A DNA stretch of 64,000 nucleotides from an uncultured Opitutia bacterium (GTDB lineage: Bacteria > Verrucomicrobiota > Verrucomicrobiia > Opitutales > Opitutaceae). Within the stretch, counting starts at the first letter, position 1; the number at the start of each line of letters is the position of its first letter. Both the position numbers and the translations under genes were made by a program. Below the pieces are notes generated by a model that was not told the origin of the DNA, did not search any database, and saw nothing but the letters and a program-made list of their open reading frames with translations. The DNA lies in the NCBI GenBank assembly GCA_903877135.1, contig CAIRCN010000056.1, forward strand, positions 204,436 to 268,435. The letters run 5' to 3'. This document shows positions 1 to 9,271 of the stretch, one piece after another.

Positions 1-1509
1 ACCCAGCACGGTGTCGTAGCCTTTCGGCAACTGCATGATGAAGTCGTGTGCCGCGGCGACACGCGCGGCTTTCTCGATCTGCTGGGGCGTGGCGTCGGGG
101 TGACCAAAGGCGATGTTGGCGGCGACGGTGTTGGAGAACAGGAAGCTCTCCTGAAACACGAGGCCAATGTTGCGGCGCAGATCGTCGAGATGCAGCCGGC
201 GGGCGTCGATCCCGTCAATCAGCACGCAGCCGCCGGTGGGGTCGTAGAAGCGCGGAATCAAGCTCATCAGCACGCTCTTCCCAGCACCGGTCGCACCCAA
301 AATGGCAACGCACTGACCGGGTTTCACCTCGAGATTGAGGTCGCGCAGGACCGGGTCGATGCCGCTGTAGGAAAAAGCCACGTGGTCGAACCGCACCGCG
401 CCCTCGAGCCGCGCACGGCGCACGGCCTGCGGGGCGCTCTGCACCTCGATCGGCGCGTCGAGGATCTCGAAGACGCGGCGCGCCCCGATGAGCGACTGCT
501 GCACGCTGTTCACGATCCCGGCGATGTTGTTCACCTGGCCGGAGAATTGCTCGAGCAGGCCGGCGAAGACCACGAGGCCGGTGCCGAGCGGCAGCTGGTC
601 GTGCGCGACCAGCCAGCCGCCGTAGCCGAGCAGCACCATCATGTTGATGCGCGTCAAAAAACCGACCGCCGGCGAGAAGAGGCTCACGCGCCAGAAAATT
701 CCGAGCTGCTGGTCGTAGCAGGCCTGGTTGGCCGTCTCGAAACGCGCGCGATCCTCGGCCTCGCGGCCAAAGCCCTTCGTCACCGCGATGCCCTGCACGC
801 TCTCAGCGAGCGTCTGCACCATCTTTTCCACGAGCGTGCGGTTCTGCGCGTAGGCGGGCTGGATGGCGCGCGAAAACCACGCCGCCATGCCCCACAGGAG
901 CGGCGTCGTCGCGAGGCATGCGACCGTCAGGCCGGGGCTGAGGCTGGCCATGTAGGTCACATAGACCGTGAGCGAGATCACCATGATCACGCTCTGGATC
1001 AGCACCTGATCGACAAACATGCGCACCGCTTGCACGTCGCTCGTCACCCGCGTGATGATCGAGCCGGTCGTGTTGGCGTCGAAAAAACGGAAGCTCAGCC
1101 GCTGGAGTATTTCGTAAACCTCGCCGCGCAGATCGACCACGAGCTGCTGCTGCACGAGTTTGTTGACCGAGACGAAATAGACGTAGTTCAGCAGCGCGCG
1201 GCTCAGGGCCAGCACCAAGATGAGTCCGGCAAGGAGCGCCAGCACATGCAGCCACGGCCAGTCTTCGGGGAGCGCCAAATGCAGCCGGTTGGGCGCCAGC
1301 GGCACGCCCTCGACTTTGTGGCGGATGTAGTCGATTCCAAGGCCCGTGAAGCTCAGGCCGAAAATACCCATCGTCAGCAGCACGAGCTGGATCGCAAGAA
1401 CCTTAACGCAGCCGAGCCGGTAGCGCCACGTCAGCCGGAACAACCGCCGGATCAGCTCCCCGTTCGAGGGAGCCGGAGCGGCAGCGACGGCGGGTGGCGG
1501 AGCGGACAT
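1..1509 (-). CDS. ABC transporter, fused permease/ATPase (MsbA/MdlB type), 3' part cut off by window edge
   Basis: An open frame starts at ATG 1509 and runs off the left edge after 503 codons, so the C-terminus (signature motif, Walker B) is missing from the window. The order is a cytoplasmic N-terminus, an ABC exporter transmembrane domain (hydrophobic stretches near residues 35-60 and 88-110, then the typical RFFDANTTGSIITRVTSDV intracellular-loop region), then the nucleotide-binding domain with Walker A GATGAGKS and a Q-loop (VFQESFLFSNTVAANI). Half-size exporters of this family work as homo- or heterodimers in the inner membrane, flipping lipids or exporting drugs or peptides. The substrate cannot be told from sequence. 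Frame and length are clear; only the substrate is open. Confidence 0.93.
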   Translation of the reverse strand, partial: MSAPPPAVAAAPAPSNGELIRRLFRLTWRYRLGCVKVLAIQLVLLTMGIFGLSFTGLGIDYIRHKVEGVPLAPNRLHLALPEDWPWLHVLALLAGLILVLALSRALLNYVYFVSVNKLVQQQLVVDLRGEVYEILQRLSFRFFDANTTGSIITRVTSDVQAVRMFVDQVLIQSVIMVISLTVYVTYMASLSPGLTVACLATTPLLWGMAAWFSRAIQPAYAQNRTLVEKMVQTLAESVQGIAVTKGFGREAEDRARFETANQACYDQQLGIFWRVSLFSPAVGFLTRINMMVLLGYGGWLVAHDQLPLGTGLVVFAGLLEQFSGQVNNIAGIVNSVQQSLIGARRVFEILDAPIEVQSAPQAVRRARLEGAVRFDHVAFSYSGIDPVLRDLNLEVKPGQCVAILGATGAGKSVLMSLIPRFYDPTGGCVLIDGIDARRLHLDDLRRNIGLVFQESFLFSNTVAANIAFGHPDATPQQIEKAARVAAAHDFIMQLPKGYDTVLG

Positions 1510-1600
1510 GCGAGCGCCCACGCTACGTTCCCGCCTCGCGAACACACGAAATTTTTTCGCGCCCGCCTGCGGACCCGCTCTTTCTCGGCGCCGGCCCGAG

Positions 1601-2137
1601 CTATTTCTGCGCCTGATTGGCGCCTTGCGCCGCCTGTTCACGCAACGCCCGGCGGCGCCGCACCTCGGTCGCAACCGCCTCGAGCCGGCGCTGTTCGTCG
1701 GCCGGTGTGGGGTTGAGCACGATTGGCCCGCCCACCGGCGTGGCCACGTTTGGCCGCGGGCCGAGCGCAGGGGCCGCCGTGATCTTGGCCGCCTTCAGCG
1801 TCAGGGTGAGCATGCGACCATGGTGGTCGACCGTGATCATGTCGCGCGCAGGATCATGCGTCTTGATGACGAACTCTCGCCCGGGCTCATTGAGCCGGGC
1901 CCACACACTCGATTTTTTGCCCGAGTCGAAAACGCTAAACATGTAGTCGCCGCCATCCGCCATGATGCCGCGCAGTTCCAGCGGCGAGTCAGGCGTCGCT
2001 GCGGCCCCATTGTTGGTGGACGCCGGGGGCAGAAAAGGCGACACCGCTGCCGGTCCATCCGCCGCGCACACCGCCAGTCCCAGCGCGAGGCTGAGACAGG
2101 TAAACAGGCAGGCGTGGCGAACAGACGGGAGCATCAT
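1601..2137 (-). CDS. Small secreted protein, function unknown
   Basis: 178 residues. I chose the ATG-ATG pair at 2137/2134 because it gives a clean signal peptide (short polar head, LFTCLSLALGLAVCA core, Ala-rich cleavage region); the frame stays open further upstream but encodes unrelated sequence. The mature part has a 60-residue conserved-looking core (LELRGIMADGGDYMFSVFD onward, ending KAAKI) and a charged, Arg-rich C-terminus. The LRG...GG.YMFSVFD pattern vaguely recalls the periplasmic domains of GspC/PilP secretion-pilot proteins, which also begin with a short beta strand 'LxGI', but no secretion genes are nearby. It is transcribed away from mgtA and toward the ABC exporter, 91 bp upstream of that gene. 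Confidence 0.7.
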   Translation of the reverse strand: MMLPSVRHACLFTCLSLALGLAVCAADGPAAVSPFLPPASTNNGAAATPDSPLELRGIMADGGDYMFSVFDSGKKSSVWARLNEPGREFVIKTHDPARDMITVDHHGRMLTLTLKAAKITAAPALGPRPNVATPVGGPIVLNPTPADEQRRLEAVATEVRRRRALREQAAQGANQAQK

Positions 2138-2254
2138 TGTATTAGATAGGACGAGGACCGACCGCGTCAAGTGACGCCTGCCGGCGCGCACGCCGCGGAT
2201 CGAGCCTATTACTCTTGAATCAGGTCGTGGCACTTGTGAGCCTCGCGCCCACCC

Positions 2255-4843
2255 GTGCAGCTCGATTCCATCTTTTTTACCGCTGGCGAGGCCGAGCTGT
2301 TCAGCCGGCTCGGCGGCATGCCCAGCGGCCATACCACCGAGGCTGCCGCGCAGACTCTGCGCAAAGTCGGCCCCAATAACGTCGCCACCGGCGGGCGTCG
2401 CTCCTGGATCGTCGACCTGCTCGCCCGCTGCCGCAATCCGCTGGTCATCCAGTTGCTCATCATCGCCGCGGTTTCCTATTTCATGGACGACCTCCGTTCG
2501 ACGGTCGTCGTGGGCGGCATGGTTTTCCTGAGTGTGGTGCTTTCCTATATTCAGGAGACACGCTCGTCGCGCGCGGTCGAAAAACTCCAGAAACTGGTCA
2601 AGACCACCGTCACCGTCCTGCGTGACGGCAAGGAAGCCGAGGTGCCGCTTGAGGAGATCGTTCCGGGCGACATCGTAATCCTCGCTGCCGGCAGCCTGAT
2701 CCCAGCGGATCTGCGCATCTTGTCAGCCAAGGATTTTTTCGTCACGCAATCCGCGCTCACCGGCGAATCGATGCCGGTGGAGAAAGGGGCTGACGCCAAC
2801 CAGCCCGCGGGCCGCGCACCGTTCGACTTCACGAATGCCTGCTTCATGGGCAGCAATGTCCTCAGCGGCTCCGCCCGCGGCATCGTGATCGCGACAGGCA
2901 GCCGCACCTATTTCGGCGCGCTCGCCGAGAAGCTCATGGGCAAGCGTGAAGCCACGAGCTTCGACAAGGGCATCAAGGATTTCACCTGGCTCATGATCCG
3001 GTTCATGATCGTGATGGTTTCAATCACGTTCCTGATCGTCGGGCTCACGAAGCACGACTGGGCCGAGGCGCTGCTTTTCGCGCTATCCGTCGCCGTCGGC
3101 CTTACCCCCGAGATGCTGCCGATGATCATCACGGTCTGCCTCTCGAAGGGCGCGCTGATGATGTCGCGCAAAAAGGTCATCGTGAAACACCTCCACGCGA
3201 TCCAGAATTTCGGCGCGATGGACGTGCTCTGCACCGACAAGACCGGCACGCTCACGCAGGATCACGTGGTGCTCGAGCGCTACGTCGACGTGACCAACCG
3301 GCAAAGCGAGGACGTCCTGCGCTACGCCTACATGAACAGTTTTTACCAGACGGGCCTGCGCAACCTCCTCGACCGCGCCATCCTGGCCCACACCGACCTC
3401 GACGTCGAACGCGAGTGCAAGAAGGTCGATGAAATCCCGTTCGACTTCAAACGCCGTCGCATGTCCGTCGTCATCGATTACGAGGACCGCCACGTGCTCA
3501 TCTGCAAGGGCGCCGTCGAAGAAGTCTCCGCCGTCTGCGAAAACTATCAGGTCGACGAGGACATCAACCCGCTCATCCGCCTCATCCGCGACGACCTGCT
3601 GGACGAATATCGCAACCTCAGCGCCGACGGCTACCGCGTGCTCGCGATCGCCTACCGCGAGTTCGACAAGACAAAACAGACCTTCGCCGTCACCGACGAA
3701 TCCGAGATGACGCTCCTCGGCTACATCGCATTCTTCGATCCCGCCAAGGAAACCTCGGCGAAAGCAATCGCGGCGCTCACCCGCTCCGGTGTCACCGTGA
3801 AGATCCTCACTGGCGACAATGAACTCGTGACCCGCAAGGTTTGCAGCGATGTCGCGATGACGATCACGAGGATCGTCACCGGCCCGCAACTTGCCGCCCT
3901 CGACGAAGCCGCCTTCGCCCGCGAGGTCGAAGAAGGCAACGTCTTCGCCCGGCTCACGCCCGACCAGAAGGAAAAAGTAATCAAGACGCTGCGCGCAAAC
4001 GGCCATGTCGTCGGCTTCATGGGCGACGGCATCAACGACGTGCTCGCGATGAAGGCCGCCGACGTCGGCATTTCCGTAGACACCGCTGTCGACGTCGCGA
4101 AGGAATCCGCCGACATCATCCTCCTCGAAAAAAGCCTGCTCGTGCTCGAGGACGGTATCATCGAGGGACGGCGCGTCTTCGCCAACATCACCAAGTATAT
4201 CAAGATGGGCGCCAGTTCCAATTTCGGGAACATGTTCAGCGTGGTCGGCGGCGCCTACTTTCTGCCGTTCCTGCCGATGGCGCCGATCCAAGTGCTCGTG
4301 AACAACCTCCTCTATGACTTCTCGCAAATCGGCATCCCGCTCGACCACGTCGATGAGGAATACCTTGCGAAGCCTCGCCGGTGGAACATCAAGAGCATCC
4401 AAAAATTCATGCTTTTCATCGGGCCAATCAGCTCGATCTTCGATTACGCAACATTTTTCCTCATGCTCTATTTCTTCGGCTGCGCGGCCTACGTGCTGCC
4501 GGCGGAGGGCGCGGCTGCCACGCCGGCGAGCGCGATATTCGAGCGACTTTTTCACACAGGCTGGTTCGTCGAGTCGCTGCTCACACAGACGCTCATCGTC
4601 CACATCATCCGCACGAACCGAATCCCGTTCATCCAGAGCCGCGCGAGCAAGTCCATGTTCTTCACCACCCTCACCGTCATGGCGGTCGGCTGCTGGCTGC
4701 CCTACTCTCCCCTCGCAAACTTCCTTGGCTTCGAGCCTCTTCCGCTGGTTTTCTTTGTCTGGATGTTCGCCTTCCTGCTCGCCTACAGCGTGCTCACCCA
4801 CACCGTGAAGACATGGTTCATCCGTAAATTCGGCACTGACTGA
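2255..4843 (+). CDS. mgtA: Magnesium-translocating P-type ATPase (P3B)
   Basis: 862 residues, near the usual ~900. Visible motifs: actuator TGES (170-173), MgtA-type membrane signature GLTPEMLPMI (282-291), phosphorylation site DKTGTLTQD with Asp328, nucleotide-domain TGDN, and hinge GDGINDVLAMKAADVGISVD in place of the more common GDGINDAPALK. Hydrophobic segments flank the cytoplasmic domains, with six more at the C-terminus. The family imports Mg2+ driven by ATP. The start is GTG, giving MQLDSIFF; I see no Shine-Dalgarno. No Mg-box riboswitch is evident in the 117-bp upstream gap. The gene is followed after 2 bp by a PTS IIA-like gene, so the two are almost certainly one transcript. Confidence 0.95.
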   Translation: MQLDSIFFTAGEAELFSRLGGMPSGHTTEAAAQTLRKVGPNNVATGGRRSWIVDLLARCRNPLVIQLLIIAAVSYFMDDLRSTVVVGGMVFLSVVLSYIQETRSSRAVEKLQKLVKTTVTVLRDGKEAEVPLEEIVPGDIVILAAGSLIPADLRILSAKDFFVTQSALTGESMPVEKGADANQPAGRAPFDFTNACFMGSNVLSGSARGIVIATGSRTYFGALAEKLMGKREATSFDKGIKDFTWLMIRFMIVMVSITFLIVGLTKHDWAEALLFALSVAVGLTPEMLPMIITVCLSKGALMMSRKKVIVKHLHAIQNFGAMDVLCTDKTGTLTQDHVVLERYVDVTNRQSEDVLRYAYMNSFYQTGLRNLLDRAILAHTDLDVERECKKVDEIPFDFKRRRMSVVIDYEDRHVLICKGAVEEVSAVCENYQVDEDINPLIRLIRDDLLDEYRNLSADGYRVLAIAYREFDKTKQTFAVTDESEMTLLGYIAFFDPAKETSAKAIAALTRSGVTVKILTGDNELVTRKVCSDVAMTITRIVTGPQLAALDEAAFAREVEEGNVFARLTPDQKEKVIKTLRANGHVVGFMGDGINDVLAMKAADVGISVDTAVDVAKESADIILLEKSLLVLEDGIIEGRRVFANITKYIKMGASSNFGNMFSVVGGAYFLPFLPMAPIQVLVNNLLYDFSQIGIPLDHVDEEYLAKPRRWNIKSIQKFMLFIGPISSIFDYATFFLMLYFFGCAAYVLPAEGAAATPASAIFERLFHTGWFVESLLTQTLIVHIIRTNRIPFIQSRASKSMFFTTLTVMAVGCWLPYSPLANFLGFEPLPLVFFVWMFAFLLAYSVLTHTVKTWFIRKFGTD

Positions 4844-4845
4844 TC

Positions 4846-5646
4846 ATGCGCAGCATCCTTACCGCCCTGCAGGAAAGCCGGCTCTTCGAACTCCCGGAGA
4901 CCGGCAAGGCCCGCGCGCTCGAGTTCCTCGCGCGCATCCTCGATGCCAACCCCGACATCGAGGTCGGCACCGACACAATCGAGGAAGTCCAAAAACGCGA
5001 ACTCGAGTGCAACACCGGCATCGGCATGGGTGTCGGTGTGCCGCATATCCGGGCGCGCCGCGAAGAGGGCGATCTGTTTTGCGCCGTCGGCTGGTCGGCG
5101 CAGGGCATCGACTACGGAGCACCCGACGGCAAACCCGTTCACCTCGTGGTGATGTATTACATACCCGGCGCGCAAAAAAACGTCTACCTCAAGGAAATCT
5201 CAACGTTGGTCAAAGCCATGCGGAAGAGCGGCGGCATCGAGCCTATCGCCCATGCAACCGACCTCAACGACGTCCGCAATCTCCTTCTCGACTGGGTCAG
5301 CACCGTGCTCAGCGACTCTGGCCCTGAGGCCGTCGCGCGCATGATCAAGCTTGACGTCCGGCAAACGCAGGCGGTGCCCGCCGCACCACCATCGGCGGAA
5401 ACCGCCCCGATCGCCACCGGAGCACTGTCCTTTCAGGTTCTGACCTCGGCTTCGGGCCCGCTGATTGTGCTGGCCCACGATCCCGCTTGGGTCGAGGCCT
5501 GCGAGAAGGACGCCACATTCGTGCAGCGCCTGACCACCGGTGCGCCCTTCGCGGTGGCCGGCCGGCAGATTTTCGTCACGGGCTCTTCTTCCTTCAGTGG
5601 CGGCCGCATGCTGCACCAGTGTGTCGCCGTAGCGCCAGGAGCCTGA
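4846..5646 (+). CDS. PTS EIIA type-2 (fructose/mannitol or nitrogen type) domain protein
   Basis: 266 residues. Residues 1-150 match the EIIA-2/PtsN fold: a long helical start, GIGMGVGVPHIRAR with the candidate phospho-acceptor His67 (family IxxPHxR), and a downstream strand VHLVVMYYIPG. An Ala/Pro linker near 178-195 leads to a C-terminal ~70-residue segment that looks like a degenerate second copy or regulatory tail. It starts 2 bp after mgtA. No PTS permease, HPr or EI is in view, so a regulatory role on the Mg2+ pump is more likely than sugar transport; that is inference from the operon. Confidence 0.8.
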   Translation: MRSILTALQESRLFELPETGKARALEFLARILDANPDIEVGTDTIEEVQKRELECNTGIGMGVGVPHIRARREEGDLFCAVGWSAQGIDYGAPDGKPVHLVVMYYIPGAQKNVYLKEISTLVKAMRKSGGIEPIAHATDLNDVRNLLLDWVSTVLSDSGPEAVARMIKLDVRQTQAVPAAPPSAETAPIATGALSFQVLTSASGPLIVLAHDPAWVEACEKDATFVQRLTTGAPFAVAGRQIFVTGSSSFSGGRMLHQCVAVAPGA

Positions 5647-5703
5647 AGCGAGCCTCGGCGCTTTCGCTCTTGGCCGCCCGCCCACTCACTGCCAAAGAAC
5701 GGC

Positions 5704-6654
5704 ATGCGCCAAATTGTTTCCCTTTTTCTCGCCGCGCTCATGCTGTCCGGTTGCACCCTGAAAGAGGGACCGTGGCGCTACCAGGGCTATCTTGAGGGCG
5801 AGTTCGTTTACGTCGCCTCGCCCCTCGCCGGCCGGCTGGAGAAACTTACCGTCACGAAAGGCACGCGCATCGAAATCGGCGCCACACTTTTCATGCTCGA
5901 ACGCAGCGCCGAACTCGCCGCCCAGCACCAGGCCGGCGAGCAGCTCCGCGCCGTCCGCGCGCGTCTCGACGACCTGCGCAAAGGTTCCCGCCCCACCGAA
6001 CTCGCCACCCTCGAGGCGCGGCTTGAGCAGGCGCGCGCCGCCGCCCAGTTATCCAAACTTGACCTCGACCGGCAGGAGGCGCTCTTCAAGACTCACGTCA
6101 TTTCCGACAGCGACTACGACCGCTCCAGGCTATCTCACGAAAAAGATAGCCGCGCCCTTGACGAGCTTTCCACTCAGATCGCCACCGCGCAGCTTGGCGG
6201 CCGTAGCGACGCCATCGCCGCCGCCGATGCGGACGTCAGCGCCGCCGCCGCCGCGCTCGCCCGCGCCAACTGGAACGTCGAGCAAAAAACGCAGGCCGCG
6301 CCGCGCGCCGCGCTCGTTTACGACACACTTTATCGCGAGGGCGAATTCGTCGCCGCAGGCAATCCGGTCGTCGCGCTGCTGCCGCCAGAAAACCTCAAGG
6401 TCCGGTTCTTCGTGCCCGAATCCGATTTCGCCGCGCTGAAAACCGGCGATCGCATGCAGGTCAACGTCACCGGCCGCCCCGCTCTCTTCGCCCGGGTGAG
6501 CTATCTTTCGCCGCAGCCCGAATACACGCCGCCCATCCTCTACAACCGCGAGAACCGCGCCAAACTGGTCTTCATGGTCGAAGCGGTGTTCGACGCTGGC
6601 ACCGCCCGCGATCTTCACCCCGGTCAGCCCGTGGACGTCACTCCTGCGAAGTAG
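5704..6654 (+). CDS. Lipoprotein HlyD-family membrane fusion protein (YbhG-like)
   Basis: 316 residues. The N-terminus is a lipoprotein signal with lipobox LSGC (Cys17). It is followed by a barrel-sandwich/lipoyl half (residues 30-65, FVYVASPLAGRLEKL), a long alanine-rich coiled-coil hairpin (about 75-205) and the second lipoyl half with the beta-barrel (about 210-310). Such adaptors link an inner-membrane ABC pump to an outer-membrane channel. The ABC ATPase and permease follow directly, giving an order like ybhG-ybhF-ybhS. No outer-membrane TolC partner is present in the window. Confidence 0.9.
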   Translation: MRQIVSLFLAALMLSGCTLKEGPWRYQGYLEGEFVYVASPLAGRLEKLTVTKGTRIEIGATLFMLERSAELAAQHQAGEQLRAVRARLDDLRKGSRPTELATLEARLEQARAAAQLSKLDLDRQEALFKTHVISDSDYDRSRLSHEKDSRALDELSTQIATAQLGGRSDAIAAADADVSAAAAALARANWNVEQKTQAAPRAALVYDTLYREGEFVAAGNPVVALLPPENLKVRFFVPESDFAALKTGDRMQVNVTGRPALFARVSYLSPQPEYTPPILYNRENRAKLVFMVEAVFDAGTARDLHPGQPVDVTPAK

Positions 6655-6677
6655 GGTCGCCCAGGATCGTTCGCGCC

Positions 6678-7607
6678 ATGTCTGCCTCATCCGCTTTCGT
6701 CATCGACGTCACCGGCATCACGAAGCGTTTCGGCGACAAAACCGTCGTCAACGCCATCGACCTCCAGGTGCCGCGCGGCGAAATCTTCGGCTTCCTTGGG
6801 CCCAACGGCTCCGGCAAGACCACCTTCATCCGCATGCTTTGCGGCCTGCTCACGCCCGACGGCGGCAGCGGCACCTGTCTCGGCTACGACGTCCTCACGC
6901 AGCAGGCCGCGATCAAGCGCCACGTCGGTTACATGACGCAGCGTTTCAGCTACTACGAAGACCTCTCGATTCGCGAAAATCTCGATTTCATCGCCCGCAT
7001 CTACGATATTTCCGACCGCCGAGCCGCCGTGCAGCGCAGCCTCGAACGCCTCGGCCTCGCCCAGCGCAGCCACCAACTCGCCGGCGAACTTTCCGGCGGC
7101 TGGAAACAGCGCCTCGCCCTCGCCGCCTCGCTTATCCACGAGCCGCAGTTGCTTCTCCTCGACGAACCCACTGCTGGCGTCGACCCGAAGGCGCGGCGCG
7201 ATTTCTGGGACGAGATTCATCAACTCGCCGCCGACGGCCTCACCGTGTTGATCACCACTCATTACATGGACGAGGCCGAGCGCTGCCACCGCCTCGCCTA
7301 CCTCGCCTATGGCAACCTCCTCACGCGTGGCACGCTCGAGGAAGTCCTCATCACTGCGCGATTGACGACGTGGACCGTCACCGGCCCGGGCCTGCGCGAA
7401 CTCGCCGCGGCGCTGCGCCGGCAACCGGGCGTCGAGCAGGTCGTCGCCTTCGGCAACACCCTTCACGTCAGCGGCCGCGATGCCGCCCTCCTCGATACCG
7501 CAATCGCCGCCGTGCGAGACCCGCAGCACGAATGGACGCGTGTGCGCTCCGGGCTAGAAGACGTGTTCATCAGCCTCATGGACACCGCAAAGGACAATTT
7601 CGCGTGA
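6678..7607 (+). CDS. ABC transporter ATP-binding protein (ABC-2/multidrug type)
   Basis: 309 residues. Walker A GPNGSGKT (about residues 38-45), Q-loop YMTQRFSYYEDL, signature LSGGWKQRL, Walker B LLLLDEPTAGVDP and H-loop ITTHYMDEAERC are all intact. A C-terminal ~85-residue extension of the DrrA/CcmA type follows. It powers the permease encoded next, whose GTG start overlaps this stop codon in a GTGA arrangement, so translation is probably coupled. It has a single nucleotide-binding domain, unlike E. coli YbhF, which has two. Confidence 0.95.
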   Translation: MSASSAFVIDVTGITKRFGDKTVVNAIDLQVPRGEIFGFLGPNGSGKTTFIRMLCGLLTPDGGSGTCLGYDVLTQQAAIKRHVGYMTQRFSYYEDLSIRENLDFIARIYDISDRRAAVQRSLERLGLAQRSHQLAGELSGGWKQRLALAASLIHEPQLLLLDEPTAGVDPKARRDFWDEIHQLAADGLTVLITTHYMDEAERCHRLAYLAYGNLLTRGTLEEVLITARLTTWTVTGPGLRELAAALRRQPGVEQVVAFGNTLHVSGRDAALLDTAIAAVRDPQHEWTRVRSGLEDVFISLMDTAKDNFA

Positions 7608-8749
7608 GCACCGCAATGCACCGCTTCACCTTCCATCGCTTCTGGGCAATTGTGTTGAAGGAGTTTATCCAGATGAAGCGCGACCGAGTGACGTTCGCGA
7701 TGATGGTCGGCATCCCGCTGATGCAGCTCATGCTCTTCGGCTTCGCGATCAATTCCGATCCGAAACACCTGCCGACCGCCATCCGCGCCGCCGACCAGGG
7801 GCCGTTCGCCCGCACGCTCGTCGCCGCCATGCGCCACAGCGACTACTTCACGCTGATCCGCGAAACCGATTCCGAAGTCGAGACGCAGCGCCTCCTTCAA
7901 CTCGGTGAGGTGCAGTTCGTCGTCAACATCCCCGAGGATTTCTCGCGCCGGTTGCTCCGCGGCGAGCGACCCGCCGTGCTGCTCGAGGCCGACGCCACTG
8001 ATCCCTCCGCTGCCGGCCCCGCGCTCAACGCTCTGCGCGCCATCTCCACGACCGTCTTCGACCGCGACCTCATCGGCCCGCTCGCCCAGCTGCGCGTGCC
8101 GGCCGGCCCGGTGGATTTTCGCATCCACGCGCATTACAATCCGGAAAACATCACCCAATACAACATCGTGCCTGGACTCATGGGCGTCGTCCTGACGATG
8201 ACAATGGTCATCATCACCGCCCTCGCCATCACCCGCGAACGCGAGCGCGGCACGATGGAAAACCTCCTCGCCACGCCCGTGCGCCCCTTCGAGGTGATGA
8301 GCGGAAAGATTTTGCCCTACATCATGGTCGGCTACGTCCAAGTGACGCTCATTTTGCTGGCCGCGCATTTCATTTTCAACGTGCCGATGATCGGCAGCCT
8401 GCCGCTGCTTTACGGCGTCGCGCTCTTCTTCATCGCGGCCAACCTCGCGATGGGCATCACGTTTTCCACCTTGGCAAAAAACCAACTGCAGGCCGTGCAA
8501 ATGGCGTTCTTCTTCTTCCTGCCATCGATCCTGCTCTCGGGCTTCATGTTTCCGTTCCGCGGCATGCCGGAGTGGGCGCAGTGGATCGGCACCTGCCTGC
8601 CGCTGACGCATTTCCTCCGCATCGTGCGCGGTATTTTACTAAAAGGAAACGGCCCCTTCGAAATCGCCCCTGAACTCTGGCCGCTCCTGCTCTTCCTCAC
8701 CGTCGCGATGTCTATCGGTGTGAAGCGCTACCGGCAGACGCTGGACTGA
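7604..8749 (+). CDS. ABC-2 type permease
   Basis: 381 residues from GTG 7604, which overlaps the ATPase stop by 4 bp; ATG 7616 is an alternative that loses four residues. The order is an N-terminal transmembrane helix (residues about 25-47, VTFAMMVGIPLMQLMLFGFAI), a large extracytoplasmic domain (50-180), then five hydrophobic segments with the family's ERERGTMENLLATPVRP motif and a VRGILLKGNG C-terminal loop. It is the membrane component of the HlyD/ATPase/permease system. Only one permease is encoded here, so it probably acts as a homodimer. Confidence 0.93.
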   Translation: MSTAMHRFTFHRFWAIVLKEFIQMKRDRVTFAMMVGIPLMQLMLFGFAINSDPKHLPTAIRAADQGPFARTLVAAMRHSDYFTLIRETDSEVETQRLLQLGEVQFVVNIPEDFSRRLLRGERPAVLLEADATDPSAAGPALNALRAISTTVFDRDLIGPLAQLRVPAGPVDFRIHAHYNPENITQYNIVPGLMGVVLTMTMVIITALAITRERERGTMENLLATPVRPFEVMSGKILPYIMVGYVQVTLILLAAHFIFNVPMIGSLPLLYGVALFFIAANLAMGITFSTLAKNQLQAVQMAFFFFLPSILLSGFMFPFRGMPEWAQWIGTCLPLTHFLRIVRGILLKGNGPFEIAPELWPLLLFLTVAMSIGVKRYRQTLD

Positions 8750-8761
8750 AGCGCCACGCAC

Positions 8762-9232
8762 TTACCCGAGAAACCGCTCCGCCCAAGATGTGTCCGGCAG
8801 CGGCTTCGACCTGTATTTTCCGAACAGCGCGTAGCGGGTGCGCGCGACGAGTTTGTAGAACGGATCGCGCAAACAGCGCGGCAGACCCCTGAGTTTTGCT
8901 ACCGTGCGCCAGTCGCCGCCCAGTTCCGCCAGCGCGGCGAGCGCGCCGTCAGTGCGCAGGAGGGCGGCGCCAGGCATGGGCTGGTTCCAGTCAGGCACAA
9001 ACACGAGGCTGTCGTAATCCGCCGTCGGCAGGCCCTGCGCGGCGAGGTAGTCCTGCGCCGGCCGGCTTTGCAGCCGCGCGAACCGCAGCCGCCCCACCTT
9101 GTCGCGGCGCAGCAGAAAACGCACGACAGCATTGCACAACCCGCACTCGCCGTCGTAGAGCAGCACGGGCAGCGCGTCATTCGCAGGCTTCGGCGCGGTT
9201 TGGGACATGGCGGCAGTGTATTCCGTTGCCAT
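8762..9232 (-). CDS. DCC-type thiol-disulfide oxidoreductase-like protein (DUF393)
   Basis: 156 residues from ATG 9232, chosen because GAGGCGG lies five bases upstream; a later ATG at 9208 lacks such a site. The N-terminal motif VLLYDGECGLCNAVVRFLL carries the CxxC pair of the DCC family (named from its DxxCxxC core), and the thioredoxin-like fold continues through RFARLQS. The C-terminus ends with KYRSKPLPDTSWAERFL, typical of the family. Biochemical role of the family is poorly known. It lies 39 bp downstream of the MscS gene on the same strand and converges with the ABC permease. Confidence 0.88.
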   Translation of the reverse strand: MATEYTAAMSQTAPKPANDALPVLLYDGECGLCNAVVRFLLRRDKVGRLRFARLQSRPAQDYLAAQGLPTADYDSLVFVPDWNQPMPGAALLRTDGALAALAELGGDWRTVAKLRGLPRCLRDPFYKLVARTRYALFGKYRSKPLPDTSWAERFLG

Positions 9233-9271
9233 CGGCCGCCTCAATGACTACTTTCCACCTTGCTGCGCCTG

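Noticed and set aside
46..1716. Long plus-strand open frame of 556 codons
   Set aside because: It lies opposite the ABC exporter in the usual antisense frame of GC-rich DNA; its composition (His/Arg/Asp-rich, no family motif) is typical of such shadows.
2138..2254. Mg2+ riboswitch (M-box or mgtL-type leader) upstream of mgtA
   Set aside because: The gap is short and shows neither conserved M-box blocks nor a proline-rich leader peptide.
3083..4801. Minus-strand open frame of 572 codons
   Set aside because: Antisense to mgtA, whose P-type ATPase motifs are unambiguous.
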